Assembly (NCBI GenBank): GCA_030549775.1
Contig: CM060171.1
Span: 4,232,501 to 4,296,500, forward strand
Length of the DNA: 64,000 nucleotides
Reading direction: 5' to 3'
From: Tamarix chinensis
Lineage: Eukaryota > Streptophyta > Magnoliopsida > Caryophyllales > Tamaricaceae
Position 1 is the first letter of the stretch. Every line of letters starts with the position of its first letter. The notes beneath the pieces are model-generated. The model made no database searches. It saw only the letters and a list, made by a program, of their open reading frames with translations, and was not told the origin of the DNA. The translations under genes were made by a program, and so were the position numbers. Shown here piece after piece: positions 1 through 12,070 of this stretch.

Positions 1-190
1 TCAGATTATTATACAATTAGATTGGGTTCGGTTTAATTATTTTTTGGGTTTGGGTTTAATTCATGTAATGATGATTCAGATTAAGTTTGTAATGGGTCAA
101 GTCATTTTGAATTAGAACAATATCGGGTCAGACTTAAGTCTAACCCATCAAATTTTTTGGGTTTGAGTTCGATTCAGACATACATATTTT

Positions 191-500
191 GGATCAGATC
201 GAATTTGGGTCGTGTGTATTCGAATTTATATAATTCAAGTCGTATTAGATTTTGGTCAAGTTAATTTAATTTAAAATTTGCATTGATATTAATTGTTATA
301 GATTTACTATACTTAATAAATTAAAAATTTATCATATTGTGTCGGATCATATCAGAATTGGATCGTGTGGATTCGAATTTATATAATTCAAGTCGTATTG
401 GATTTTGGTCAAGTTAATTTAATTTGAAATTTGTATTGATATTAATTGTTATCAATTTAATATAATTAATAAATTAATTTTTGTAATTTATTATTATTGT
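191..500. repeat. Imperfect tandem duplication, period about 153 bp
   Basis: Two copies of a roughly 150-bp unit lie head to tail. The segment starting at CGTGTG (211) recurs at 364, and both copies run through the same series: a TTCGAATTTATATAATTC block, a TTTTGGTCAAGTTAATTT block and an ATTGATATTAATTGTTAT block. The few differences are mostly single substitutions. No coding potential is visible. Confidence 0.8.
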
Positions 501-570
501 TATGATTATCATAATAATTTTTATCTTAATATATGTAATGATATAACGAATTGTTATTATAAAATATGTT

Positions 571-571
<1 letters not shown>

Positions 572-603
<32 letters not shown>
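572..603. repeat. (AAT)n microsatellite
   Basis: About ten uninterrupted AAT units in very AT-rich DNA. Confidence 0.95.
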
Positions 604-606
<3 letters not shown>

Positions 607-835
607 CATCATTATGAATATCATTATTATAATTTTTTTATAAATATTAATATATAATAATGATTGTTATAATAACTATCAGTATTGTGTTAATTATAAT
701 CATCTTCAGAATTATAATAATCATTATTATTATTAGAAATACAAAAATAAAATTTGCTATTATTAATATATATATATATATTAATTATTATATTTACAAT
801 TATAATTTTTATTTTTATAATAATGAATACCCATA

Positions 836-902
<67 letters not shown>
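836..902. repeat. (AAT)n microsatellite, about 22 units
   Basis: A pure trinucleotide run. It is the longest perfect AAT array in the left half of the window. Confidence 0.95.
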
Positions 903-2707
903 TACGAGGACAATGGTCTAAACACATGTCTATTTATTTAATTATACAAGTAATAAGGTGGATGTAATTTTTTTTCTTTAAAAAAAGTTGTTATCAAATA
1001 ATATATGTAGGTAATGGAATTTGACATTGAATAAAGCCTTAAATTTTTCAAATTATATTCGATAACCAATTGTCTTATGATAAATAAGTAAGTTCTAGAA
1101 ATGATCATTTATTAAACATGTTTTATCGTAACCCTACTGCCCTTAACTATTATAAATAGCTTAATAAATCTCAGTATAGCAGTCGCATATTTCAAGAAAA
1201 ACAAAATATATGATCCAACACTGTCGTTCTTGGATCGGGGAGGAATTTTTACCATGTGAGAATTATAATACCAGACAATATTCATAGTTGTTTAACCGAT
1301 AGTTTAAAGCATGTTTGCTTATATCATACTATTTATTTTTATTATTTTAATATGGATTTATTGTATAAGAGTGTATGATATTATTCCTTATTAGTAATCT
1401 AGGTTTGTAGTTAGATAAACACCTTTTGCAGATACAATTAACAATAACATTATAATGTTTACAGGAATTAAAAAAAATAAAGGACGGGGAAAATCAAATG
1501 ATTTTGTACACCGTGCCTCTCCTTTTTTGTATATCTTAAATGATGTCTATATCTTTAATTCATAGCCTTAAATCATCATGTCATAATTTATATTCATCCA
1601 ACTACGATGCATGCTATAAGTTAGAGTAGCAGATAATAGAAGTTCTATATAACGACAAATAGATGACTTTATAAAAGAGAAAAAGAAAAAAAAGAGTAAC
1701 AATTACACTCTTATCTTGTTCGTTCAATTGGTTTATAATTTTATCTAATAATTTAATTTATATATATATAATTGTATTCATAAGTGCTTTTATTTGGAAC
1801 GTATGTAGATGTTTGTATAATTTTATATATTATTACGGATCGTATAAAATTTATAGTACATCTAATTATATACTATTATTATGAATACATAATTTTTTAT
1901 TTTTTTGGCATTAAATTATAATGATGGTTGATTGAATTATAACTTAAGTTGTTAAATCTTTATAAAAAAAAGATTCAAATTGGCAAACGGGTTTCACCTA
2001 AGGAATTTCTGGGTTATCGATGCTATTAACGTACTAAAGCGAAGTCATTCATGCGCACCAAGTAATGGATGACACGCTATATATCCGTCACAGAGTTCTG
2101 CAAGCATATGCATCGGAGAATGAAGTGACTTGAAGAGGGAAACGGTATAAAAAGGGGAGACTAGACGTAAGTTGAATCATTAATTGGATTGAAAAATGGA
2201 TGGAAGGAGACAAAATGGAGAAAGTGATACAGACTGGAAGGGCCGAAGCCACGCCCCGCCCCCGCCCCCGCCCCCGCCATCTTCTCTCTTTTCCCTGAAC
2301 ATATTGGGCGTCAGGGACCATGGAGACAGACTGTCCTTCCTGAGACAGTAAGATGCAACATCCCAATCATACATTCACATATATACTCACAGATAGATAG
2401 ATATATATATACATATATGTCAGTAGGTACTGAATCATTTCGCCAAAAAAGAGTGAGCGGAAAAGATGAAACAGTTTCGTGCTTTGCTCCATTAAATTAA
2501 TAATAATAATAATAATTATTGTGTGTGTATGGAGGAGGATATGCATCCATGCACTCGAATGCATGATTAACCAACCAACTACTCTGAAAAAAAAAAAAAT
2601 AGCAATCCGCACGTATCAATATACCATGTGGTTCCTAAAGCACTTTGGTTTGTCAAAGCAATTACAATCCCAAGTGGCATCAAATTCTCTCCTTTGTTGT
2701 TTTATTG

Positions 2708-2796
<89 letters not shown>
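2708..2796. repeat. Compound (TA)n-(GA)n microsatellite
   Basis: About 26 TA units are followed, after TCTA, by about 16 GA units. All open frames that overlap it on both strands are products of this low complexity. Confidence 0.97.
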
Positions 2797-2800
<4 letters not shown>

Positions 2801-3030
2801 GCATTGATTTTTGTCTACTTTTCATTCCTCTATGGTTTTCTGTTATTGGCTTTGCTGTCATCTTCTCCTTTACAGGGTTGCGACCCTGCGCGGCGTAGTC
2901 TTTTCCGATAATACATGTTGCAACAAATTGGAATCTGGATGACGATACATAACAGAGCAGACGCTTCTTGACTCTTGTAGGGGGTGCTTGGCGCCGAGGG
3001 ACGTAGCCGGACTTCAATAAGAAAAAAATG

Positions 3031-3355
3031 TTGAAAAAACCAGTACTCGTATAATAAAGTCTTTATCAGTAAAACCTTTTTTTTTTCATTCTGCAATTTT
3101 TTTCCCAAGGATAGGTATTAATATACGCAGAGTAGAGTCGTAAATGAGTCGAGACGTTAAAAATTTAATTTAACTCGTTCATCGTTTAGTTAAATAAATC
3201 GACTTTTAGACTTATATTTTAGACGAGCTGAGTGTATGTTCTATAAAGTTATAAAAAGATGTCGAAAAAACCAGTACTTGTATAATAAATAGTCTTTGTC
3301 GGTAAAACCTTCTTTTTTTTTTCTTCTTTCATTCTGCATCTTTTTTGTGCCCAAG
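3031..3355. repeat. Direct duplication of about 85 bp flanking a 150-bp spacer
   Basis: The block beginning AAAAAACCAGTACT and running through a TAATAAA, GTAAAACCTT, poly-T and CATTCTGCA series occurs at 3035-3113 and again at 3262-3353. The DNA between contains a GAGTCGTAAATGAGT repeat that is also found near 8393. This could be an insertion flanked by a long duplication or a simple local duplication. Confidence 0.7.
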
Positions 3356-4361
3356 ATACGTAAAAATACAGTACAGTATAAGTTCAAAATTTCCCATTAC
3401 TTGATTTTTCTCATATTCCACCTGTTTCACAATATAATATATGTATGTAGTTTGAAGTGAATCTCAACTCTAAAATTTTTCTAAAAAAATATAATCATTA
3501 TATTTGTATTCAAATATATATTTATTATATTATTTTAATTAATATATAATAAGATATATTTCATTAGTATAAAAAATAAAAGTATTTTATCATTAAATTT
3601 TTATTTAAAAAAATATCAAAACCTATATTTTATTTTTATCCTTGCTTTTTTTTTTACCTATTATCTATGCCATATATATTTTATTATTTTTTAACAAATA
3701 ATATAAATAATCGCCGCGATGCATGTCTCATCCGCTACACAAAACAATAGACGACGTTTGAGATTGTAACGCAAAATCAAGAAGTGCTGAAATACTAAAA
3801 CGAACGTCTGCTTAAATAATCCTACTGTCACTAGATACTACACAATCCCTGCTCAGCTCAACTGATGAATATGCCGCTGTTGAACTAATATTAGTGACGC
3901 TGATATTCCGTAAATTTTTTTTTATATATAATCATGTGTAAGAATCGTTAATAATAAAAAGGTAGGAGGAAAATATAAAAACAGCCTGCTATTGTAGTAG
4001 TAATAAATACGATATATAAATACTATAATACAAAAAAAAAAAATGAAATGAAAGGACGAGATACATATGAGAGAGAGAGAGTGGCCAAGATTTCAACCCA
4101 AATCAGATTTAATTGGACCTCTGTTAATTAGAAAAACGATCCCCCCTACAACCTCCGTTCAAAGCCTCTCGTCAAACAAAACACCAATCTCTCTATCAAC
4201 AAATTTCCAGACCACCGCTAGCGGCGTGCTGCTACCAATCCTCTCTATATGCTAAACACTAATTAATTCTGTACATCCATGGGCCCGGCGCAATCTGGAG
4301 CAGCTACAAGCTAATTAATCCCTTTTAATGATAAAACCCCCCCACCCCCGCGGCCGCCACC

Positions 4362-7299
4362 TCATCTGAGCTCCGTCACTCGAACATGCAGCCCATTGGG
4401 TGCCTCCACCCTGGGAAATTTAACCAACTTATTCCTTCCGCCGACCTCTTCCCATGTATACCTGGTCACAAAGTAATGAAGGAACGTCGAGATCTCAGCT
4501 ATTCCGAGTTCTTTCCCAGGGCACTGCCTCGTTCCTCCTCCAAATAATAAGCAGTAGCTCTGACTCTCCACGCTCTTATCCTGTGCGTATTTTCAATTTT
4601 CAAACAAAACAAAAACAAAATTACATTAGTTAAAAATCATTAATAATTTGCAATATATATATACATATATATATTATTTGGCATGACGCATATGATTCAT
4701 GATGGTATGATATAATGAACTAACCATCCATCTCCATGGATTGAAGGCGTTTGGATCAATATATAGAGATCGATCGTAATTGATCTCCCGTGTATATACG
4801 TAAATTCTCCAACCTTTTGGTATCGTAAATCCTGCAAAAGAAAAATGGGGTACAAACTTATACATGGATTATATTTAAGTCAATATAATTGTTCAAACTT
4901 ATGCAATATATCTGGCAAGGCTAACTAAAAAAAAAAACACAGCTTCAGAACCGAAAACTCGAACTTAGTTCTTAATACATTAAGTTAAGCGTTTTTTTGT
5001 ATTAATAATTATCTAATATAACTACTTATTTTTTATAAAAAAATAATTTAAATTTTAACATAAATAATTATTTTCAATAATTACTTTGAATAAGTAACTC
5101 CAATTCAAATATCCTCACGTATTAGAACGTGCTTCAATAAAAGCAGTGTTCTAACTTTTGCAATTTCTATGGTCCTGGATATATGGGTCGGACAAACATA
5201 TTGGGTCAGCGGGCATGGGATGACATGTGGATCACAAGGTTGTAAAGGGCCCACCAAAAAAAAACGAAGGAGATGATGAAAAGCTAGACCCAAAAGTTTT
5301 GTCTATCTGGTCCGTCAGTCATGAATCTTAAAGGTACAGTTTTTAGCTTAGTTTTCTTCATTATTATTTTTTTTTAAATGTCAATAATCAGTGCAGGATA
5401 TTAAGCAAACATGAAACACCAGCGAAAAAGACTACAATTATTATAACTCCATATGGCACACATATATACACCCACACCCACAACACACACTCAGGAAAGT
5501 GCTGCTAGTGTGCATTATTATTAGCACACCACTGCGGTACTCACCATTTATTTCCATGTCCTGAGTGGTTTTCCTCAAAACACCATTAACAACTGTAGCT
5601 AATCTTGATGTCTCAAAGATGACCTGGCACCAATAAGACAAGGCATTAAGGAACTGATCGGTCTCAGGTTGATTAGAGTCATAATAGGATCATTATTTTC
5701 TTCAAAAATCAAATCTCTACTAATAGCAAATAATAGTTTTATGTAGTACTACTAGAATATTGATAGACGGTAAAAAAAATTCAATTAAATTCTTACAGCT
5801 CTAGTGAACTTCATGGACTTGTAATCCTCCCAATTAACAGGGTCATCTGGTTTCTTCTTTGCTCTAATCTCCAAATGCTCTTTCTGCACAAACCCCAGAA
5901 AACAACACAAATAAATCAAAACCACCCATAACAACAACAACAGAAATTCGTATCATAGTAACAGAATGTAGGGCAAGCAATCTTCGTTTAAACTCACTTA
6001 CCCTAAGCTCTTGAAGAACGTGGGGATGATCATGGAGGTACTTAACTGCCATCATTGAAGTAGTAGATATAGTCTCATACCCAGAATACAAGAGAGTAAT
6101 TATTAAATCAATAACCTCTTCATCACTAAGCTTATATTTGTTGGTGTCTTCAACTTTCATCAAACAGCCAAGCATGTCATTATATGTTGTCGTCTCTTCC
6201 TTTGTACATCTTCTCCTCTTCTCTATGAGCTGTCCCAATATGTTCACTATATTCTTCCTTGCCTGGAAAGCTCGGCGGTAGTTGGTTCCAGGGAGATCGA
6301 TAGGAAGAGAGAGAGTGCCCAATACAAGCTTGAAGAATTCGGGCATGAATTCTTCAACTATGGAGTTTGAATCAACACCAGCAATTTGTCTCCATGCTGA
6401 TAAAAATGCCATCTGGGAAAATGAAAGAGAAAAAAAAAGGAGCATGAAATTAGTAACGAATGTTCATTTCTCTACATATTTATTAGTGGAAAAAAATAAC
6501 GAGGAAAACAGGGGATATTTAGACAAGATAAAGCAGACGGAAAATAGATAAATAAATCTGGGGGGATAAAAAAAAAACAAGAGGAATAGTTCCTGATAAT
6601 CTTATCAGTGATAACAACAGACCTGTTTGGTCTTAACTTGAATGTCAATGACAAGGTTGTCCCAATTGCTGAGGTGTGATTTCATGAAATCGTCAATTTT
6701 GGGCAAGATCTGATCTCTGATCATGGTGGGGCTAATAAGTGAAAGCAAAGCACCTCTCATGTACTTATGAGTGGAGCCATCAACGGCTGCAATGTTACAC
6801 TTGCCAAGTATGTCCAACATGGATTGAGGATAACCAGGTACTAAGCCTTTTGATTCATTCATTAATATGTATCTGTTTATCTCTGCATCCATGGATACTA
6901 CCGTTGGGCAGCCCAATATGTGGGATTTGAAGAAACTACCATGCCTGCAACCACCAGCACAACAGTTATATATATATATGCCGCGGAGACCTACTACTTA
7001 TAACTAGCTAGTTAGTCGCAGAAGATTTAAATTTTACTAATAAACTAGCCACGCACAGAAAAACACGAATTGGTTAATCGATTTTAGCTAGGTAGGTGTA
7101 AGTCTGACCTTGCTCTTTGGGTTTTCATGAAATTTGGTCCTTGTTTAAGGAACTCAGTCGTCTCTCCAAAAATCGGCCAACCCATAGTACCAGGGGGCAA
7201 CCCTTTACGTCTGTATTTCAATTCATTCCACCTTAACAAGGCTGAGCATAAGATGCAGACTACTGAAACCACCACAATAACCACCATGAGAGCCGCCAT
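4362..7299 (-). CDS. CYP85A: CYP85A cytochrome P450 (brassinosteroid C-6 oxidase), 7 exons
   Basis: Exons on the minus strand: 7299-7109, 6944-6623, 6412-6002, 5883-5797, 5623-5545, 4831-4725, 4580-4362. All six introns are GT-AG and the exons join without a break into 471 codons plus stop, close to the usual length of about 465. Residues 1-22 form a hydrophobic membrane anchor, followed by the proline hinge PPGTMGWP. Further landmarks are the I-helix oxygen motif SGYET (281-285), the K-helix ETSR (341-344), the NPWRW meander (394-398) and the heme loop FGGGTRQCPG with ligand C419. The CYP85A signature GETTEFLKQGP and the block ESKGLVPGYPQSMLDILG identify the subfamily. In plants CYP85A enzymes act in the endoplasmic reticulum and oxidise C-6 of 6-deoxo brassinosteroids to yield castasterone; some members also make brassinolide, and sequence alone cannot settle this. 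I see no frameshift or missing key residue. It is the only intact host gene in the window. Confidence 0.96.
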
Positions 7300-7382
7300 T
7301 GATGGTGGTGGTGGTGCTTTTCTCTGTTGTGCGTTATTCCCTAGCTAAGTTCAATGAAGAAGAAACCAACCCTTCAAATTAA

Positions 7383-7433
7383 AGACAGAGGAAGGGAGGG
7401 AGGGAGGGAGAAAGAGAGAGAGAGAGAGAGAGA
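7383..7433 (-). promoter_or_regulatory. CT-rich tract in the presumed 5' leader of CYP85A
   Basis: On the minus strand this is a (CT)n run followed by CCCT repeats, lying between the TATA box and the start codon. Pyrimidine-rich leaders are frequent in plant genes. A role in expression is inference only. Confidence 0.6.
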
Positions 7434-7540
7434 TTGCTAGATAATTTAATGGGAAATGAAGTGGAGGGGGGACACTGCACTAATTTTAGCTTTCGGCCTC
7501 ACTCTTGTCTTGAGGAGGAGAGGGGTGAGTCAGAGATGGG

Positions 7541-7550
7541 TTATATATAG
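7541..7550 (-). promoter_or_regulatory. TATA box of the CYP85A gene
   Basis: The minus strand reads CTATATATAA about 240 bases upstream of the start codon at 7299, a normal position for a plant promoter with a medium 5' leader. CYP85A genes are commonly feedback-repressed by brassinosteroid. By eye I found no CGTGYG element in the first few hundred bases, so the repression site is not shown here. Confidence 0.65.
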
Positions 7551-9914
7551 AGGCATTTAGGAGGTTGGAACGAGGGAAGGAGAGTTAAGTGTCAAGGACG
7601 AGAATGATCGGTGACTGAGTTAGAGCAAAAGTCACATCCTGCCAAAGAACCATGCACATACCCACAGGCCAGAGGCCACAGACACCTTATTAACCCTTTT
7701 GTTTACTCGGAAATACATATAATACTAGGGTCCCCTTCTACCCACCTAGCTGCCCTATAAACTCATAAAAGCATTTTCGTCAGTAGCTGAATTAGTGTAC
7801 TGCAGCCAGTAATACTCTAATACTTAACGTCGGTGTCCTGTTCATTTTTCAAGGTTTTTAAAAAAAAAAATTTTTTTTTTTGCTAACTAGGACAAAAACA
7901 AAAAACCAACTTGTGCAAAACCGGATATTCTTATTTATTTGGATACATATATATGTGATTTATCGGATGGACTACTAAATCAACCGAATCACGTATTAGT
8001 ATATTCAATCACGTAATCAGTATATTAAAAAATGTCTAATTTTACTTGTATTATGAATAAGAAGTATGCATTAGAAAATACAATAAAAAAATATTATAAT
8101 AACAAAACACAATATAATGTGCTTCATAACATTATAGTATGAACTTAAAATATGGTACAATTTGCTCCAAATACCGTATGATACACAATCATAACAATAC
8201 ATTATGCCTAAAATACTTACAGTATATTCCAACATAACACGATACTAAAAAAAATAAATATTTATTTTAGTTTGAATAAATTGGATTAAATACATGCTTC
8301 GGTCACAATTTAATATTGCCATATTGGATATTTCAAATTCCAGATTGGATTATAGAATACCTTTTTTTCTTGCCAAAACCTAGCTAAGAATAGAGTCGTA
8401 AATGAGTTAAGCTGGGTTGCGACCTTTTTATTTAGTTTGTTAAAAGTTTAGTTCTCCTTATTCGTTTAGTTGAACAAGTCAAGCTCGACTTTGAAAAAGT
8501 ATGGCTTTATGCATTGACAGCTTAGGATTGTAAATTCGACACATCTTAACTTGTTAAAAGCTAATAAATTGAGGAGTGACATTTGTAAAGACTATCATTA
8601 GAAATGAAAATAAAAATGTAGAATTTGGTAATATCTAAAGCTAGATACATGTCCAGTGAATTTGTTCATTACAAAAATAATAATAATAATAAACAAACTT
8701 AGTAATTATCTATTGTTACACTTGCTTTCCTCTGTCCACTCGCACCTCAAAGAGAAACAATCACATGTGTTGAAACACAGCGAAGGCACTCAGTGCTGCT
8801 CCAAAAACCTAATCATCAATTGAAAGCTGAGAGGCTAGCTAATTTTATTTAATGTGAATATAGAAATTAGTTGTTGAATTGGATAGAGTGTCATAAGCTA
8901 CAAAAATGACATAAAAGACTATGTTGCATTGGCAGAGAAGCGAATTATGTTTTATTTTAGATGGATAGAAAACCGTTACGAGATATTAGTTTGTGACTTA
9001 TAAAAAGATATCTTACTAATTTCTTCTCGAAACTAAGCTATTTTTACTAATTTTTGTATTAAAAAACTGTGTATTAAATACGCCCCAAATTAGCTTAAAG
9101 TTAACTAATGTTCACGTCAACTACAAACTAAGAGTGTGTTTAGCTTAATAAAGCTACCGTATTTTTTAAAAGTTTGAGTTGGTAAGTAAATTGTTATCCG
9201 TATTTTTAAAATTAATTTTTAAAAAATTATTTTAAATAAGTTATAAACTTGGGACTAATTTTTAAACCAATTTGTTCATAGATACCATAATAATAGCTAA
9301 GTTTTATACATATTAGTTTGCTGTAAGTAAATGAATTGCTTGTACCCAAAAAATACTAAAAATTAATGGTATTTATTAGTAATTAAAATTTAATAGCTAT
9401 AGGACCCTTTTTCTTCTCACTTTCGGTGCAAAATCAGAGGGATTATTTCGTGTTGTGTGGAAGGGTAGTAGGAGTAGGTTGTTTGAAAACTAGAGCTCCT
9501 AATCGAAGGTTAATAAAGAAAAACAGAGTTAGAAACCAAGAGGAGCTAGGCACGTGGTGACCACTCCAAGTGGAGAAGGTAGGAAGGAACATCGCAAAGC
9601 ATTCTCTTTAAGCTCCCAGTCCGGTCTACTTCACATGTCTGTCTAATGGGATCTGCCCATGGAATTACTACAAAATTCCACAAAAGGACAACCTCCCTCT
9701 TATGTTGCCATGTGACTGTGAGAGAGAGAGAAGAGAGAAGAGAGAAGAAATAAGACCATAGATATACACTCCATCACCGTCCTTTTGTGTATGTAGCTGT
9801 TGAGAATTACTGTAATGGACTGTAACTCCTAGATTACCATCACTCTGTCATTGACTCTGTTGGTTCTTAGCGTGAATTCATGTAAGATGTTAGTTCATGA
9901 AAACTCAACATCAT

Positions 9915-10130
9915 AGTATAAAAAAGTCAATCGTAGGTCCTTAAAGTTATTACCTGGTGTGGTCATCTCTTTACTACCCAGGGACCGCCCTTAGTTATAT
10001 AGGGGCCTCGAAGTCTCGAACAGACGGAAATTTTATACTACCAATCCGGTTGTTACTGGTAGAAATGGAACTCATGACTTGGAACTTAATGGTTCGGCAC
10101 TCTAGTAACTAAGCTGCCCGAACTAGCTGT
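9915..10130 (-). mobile_element. Probable tRNA-derived SINE
   Basis: Read on the minus strand, the segment begins with a tRNA-like head. An A-box-like CAGCTTAGTTACTAGAG is followed 43 bases later by a B-box-like GAGTTCCATTTC, which is the spacing of an RNA polymerase III promoter. The tRNA-unrelated body of about 150 bases ends near a T6 run at about 9922. No target duplication could be fixed by eye. Alternatively it is a diverged tRNA pseudogene fused to unrelated DNA. Confidence 0.5.
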
Positions 10131-10376
10131 TTACTTGCCTGACCCCTTTCTCCATACTATCTATACATGATTGCCCTACGCTATGGGGACCTTAGGCTAC
10201 TGCATATTTTTGCTATGGTTATAGTAATACTATATTTGAGCTCAAATCACCGGATAAGATTCGAATCCGCTTGGCTCGATAATAGTTATATTAGATTTTT
10301 TGTTATGATTTATGAGTAAAAACTTTCATTGCTAAATTTATTGCGGAAGAAGAAATATGTTTATTGCTAAATTGTC

Positions 10377-10391
10377 GGGGGGGGGGGGGGG
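10377..10391 (+). repeat. G15 homopolymer
   Basis: Fifteen consecutive G in otherwise AT-rich DNA. Confidence 0.95.
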
Positions 10392-11067
10392 AGTATTTCT
10401 GTGGTGAACTTTGCCACAAATTTCCCATTAAAAATATTTTTGTGGTAAAATCACATGCATTTTAATACAAAATAATAATAATTATGGTTTACTTGACATA
10501 TATTGCTATGAAAAGATATATTTGTGACTAATATATCATTTAAAAAAATTTCATAGCTAATTTTATGGCAAATATATCATAAATTTGCCACAAAACAATA
10601 TTGATGTGGATAATTTGCTACAAAATTGCATTTGTTTGACTAACTTATCAAAAATTTGTCATATTAAAGTATTCTTTTCAAAACTCACTGCAAAATTATC
10701 ATGGAAAGGTATTTTTGTAGTTAAATCTAATATGTTTTTAGCTAGGGATCAAAATAATAATTTTAATGAGCATATTATGAATTAACTATGTAAAAAAATA
10801 GTACTATAGTACATTATTATGCATTTTTATCCTTATATTTATTATTATTATTTTGAAAAGAATAAAATTAACTAATTACTATTTTTAGTCTTAAATTTTA
10901 AATATATAAAAATAATTGGTTTTCAAACATTAGTGCGTCTTAGCTTCTCTTCTTCCAAAACTTTAGAGCATCTGATCTACTTATATGGTTTATCAAATGA
11001 TGGAAATATTTTGGATCTTTACTGGACATACTACCTCCTCAAGTGAATGAGACTTGACTCATTGAAA

Positions 11068-11640
11068 ACCCTTTTTTGACCAAGTCAAAAAGACAAACAA
11101 TTTAAACCCTTGTTTCATTTTTGTTCAAAGTTCTTTTTTCCATAGGTTTTCTCTAGGCATATTGAACATCAAAATATCGAGGGCATTCCTACCATTATTA
11201 GATGATTCAAAATCAAATGATGGAACAAATTCCAAGCCTTTGATAAAATCTCAAAACAACATATTCAAAACTAGGCAAAAACACAAAACCCAATCAAACC
11301 AATCTCTTTGGTCCCTCTTAACCCGTCTCAAGCCTACTTCCTTGCATAAAAGTCTCATACAACCCAAAAAATTACTTCTGCAAAAATCTCAGAGTGAATA
11401 TCTTGCCATTCTTAGCCAAACTCTATCACAAAATAAATCATCATTATCATCTGAGCCTCTCATCAACTATGACAATGAAAATGATGATGACTGTTACAAA
11501 ATACTTTCATAATTACAATAGGTTCCTAGATATGACAAAACAACAACTAAAATGGTGTTTATCCAGTCAAAAAAAGAATAAAGTAAGCATCATAGAAATG
11601 ATCACTATAGCAGCCAAAAGTAAAGAGGCAAAAGTATGAC
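11068..11640 (+). pseudogene. Unidentified plus-strand open frames (possible viral or host remnant)
   Basis: A frame open from about 11068 to 11514 lacks an ATG near its start and is rich in K, S, Q and N. It overlaps a second frame (11394-11639) in another phase that ends VSIIEMITIAAKSKEAKV, so one frameshift may have split a single coding stretch. It lies directly upstream of the plus-strand TATA / primer-site-like block and is not repeated upstream of the second copy of that block. I do not recognise the protein. It could be the end of a plus-strand pararetroviral frame, a captured host exon or chance. Confidence 0.3.
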
Positions 11641-12070
11641 GCATATTTCAGACTTTTTCACTTTTGATGCAAAAGATAAGCTTCCAAATGATTCCCTTAG
11701 ACAAAAAATATTATAGTGGAATATCTCATATTTTATTTCACATCACAAGTTAAAATTTGGAATATTGATGTCTCCAATCAGTGAAGTCTCCATACTATAA
11801 GTTTAAGACTTTAGGATTACTAGAGGGCATTGCTCAGCATTCCACTCAAATGTTGTCTTTCTTTGATTGTAATATTTTGTTGCATTCTCCTTACAAATGA
11901 TAATAGAGCTCATGTGTTGAGAATCAAACTCAAATGTTCTCTTATTCTCCTAACTCTCTATAAAATAAAGTTTCATTATCTCTTATCCTTTCTCATCTTC
12001 TCTCACATATTCTCCTACATTAACAACATTCCATCATATCTTGTGGTGTTCCTGGTATTAGATCATGCGT
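11637..12070 (+). promoter_or_regulatory. Promoter/leader-like block, copy A (TATA plus tRNA-Met primer-site-like motif)
   Basis: Plus-strand order: TGACG (11637-11641, as-1-like core), TATAAAAT (11959-11966), a pyrimidine-rich leader and TGGTATTAGATC (12053-12064). The last resembles the initiator tRNA-Met primer site TGGTATCAGAGC used by caulimovirids and many LTR elements. The block ends where the pararetroviral polyprotein begins, but that protein is encoded on the opposite strand. The orientation conflict is real in the sequence; the promoter and primer function are inferred. Confidence 0.4.

Larger units (their letters stand above)
1..4361. other. Intergenic, AT-rich, no gene seen
   Basis: No reading frame here looks like a real protein. 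The longer open frames around 2479-3108 come from the TA and GA microsatellites and the DNA beside them. The first 200 bases are rich in degenerate GGGT/GGTT motifs of a kind common in plant dispersed repeats, and a similar texture recurs at 54040-54340 and 54650-54770. The repeats that can be delimited are listed separately. Confidence 0.7.
7560..11067. other. Intergenic region upstream of CYP85A, no gene seen
   Basis: AT-rich DNA without a credible reading frame. It holds an A11/T11 run at 7860-7881, two AATCACGTA boxes near 7988 and 8009, a G-box CACGTG at 9551-9556, a SINE-like segment and a G15 run (both listed separately). Degenerate TTTGCCACAAA / TTTGTGG repeats at 10390-10760 resemble the subterminal repeats of non-autonomous DNA transposons, but I could not find the ends of such an element. 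Confidence 0.6.

Noticed and set aside
2479..3108. Overlapping open frames on both strands of 80-140 codons
   Set aside because: They run through the (TA)n and (GA)n microsatellites, giving Tyr-Ile and Arg-Glu or Ser-Leu repeats, and have no protein-like core.
4067..4255. Plus-strand 62-codon frame just beyond the CYP85A stop
   Set aside because: It lies in the probable 3' flank of the P450 gene on the other strand, begins in a GA repeat and resembles no known family.
10255..10275. GATTCGAATCC, a B-box-like sequence that might mark a tRNA gene
   Set aside because: It is a short palindrome with no matching A box or cloverleaf in either orientation.
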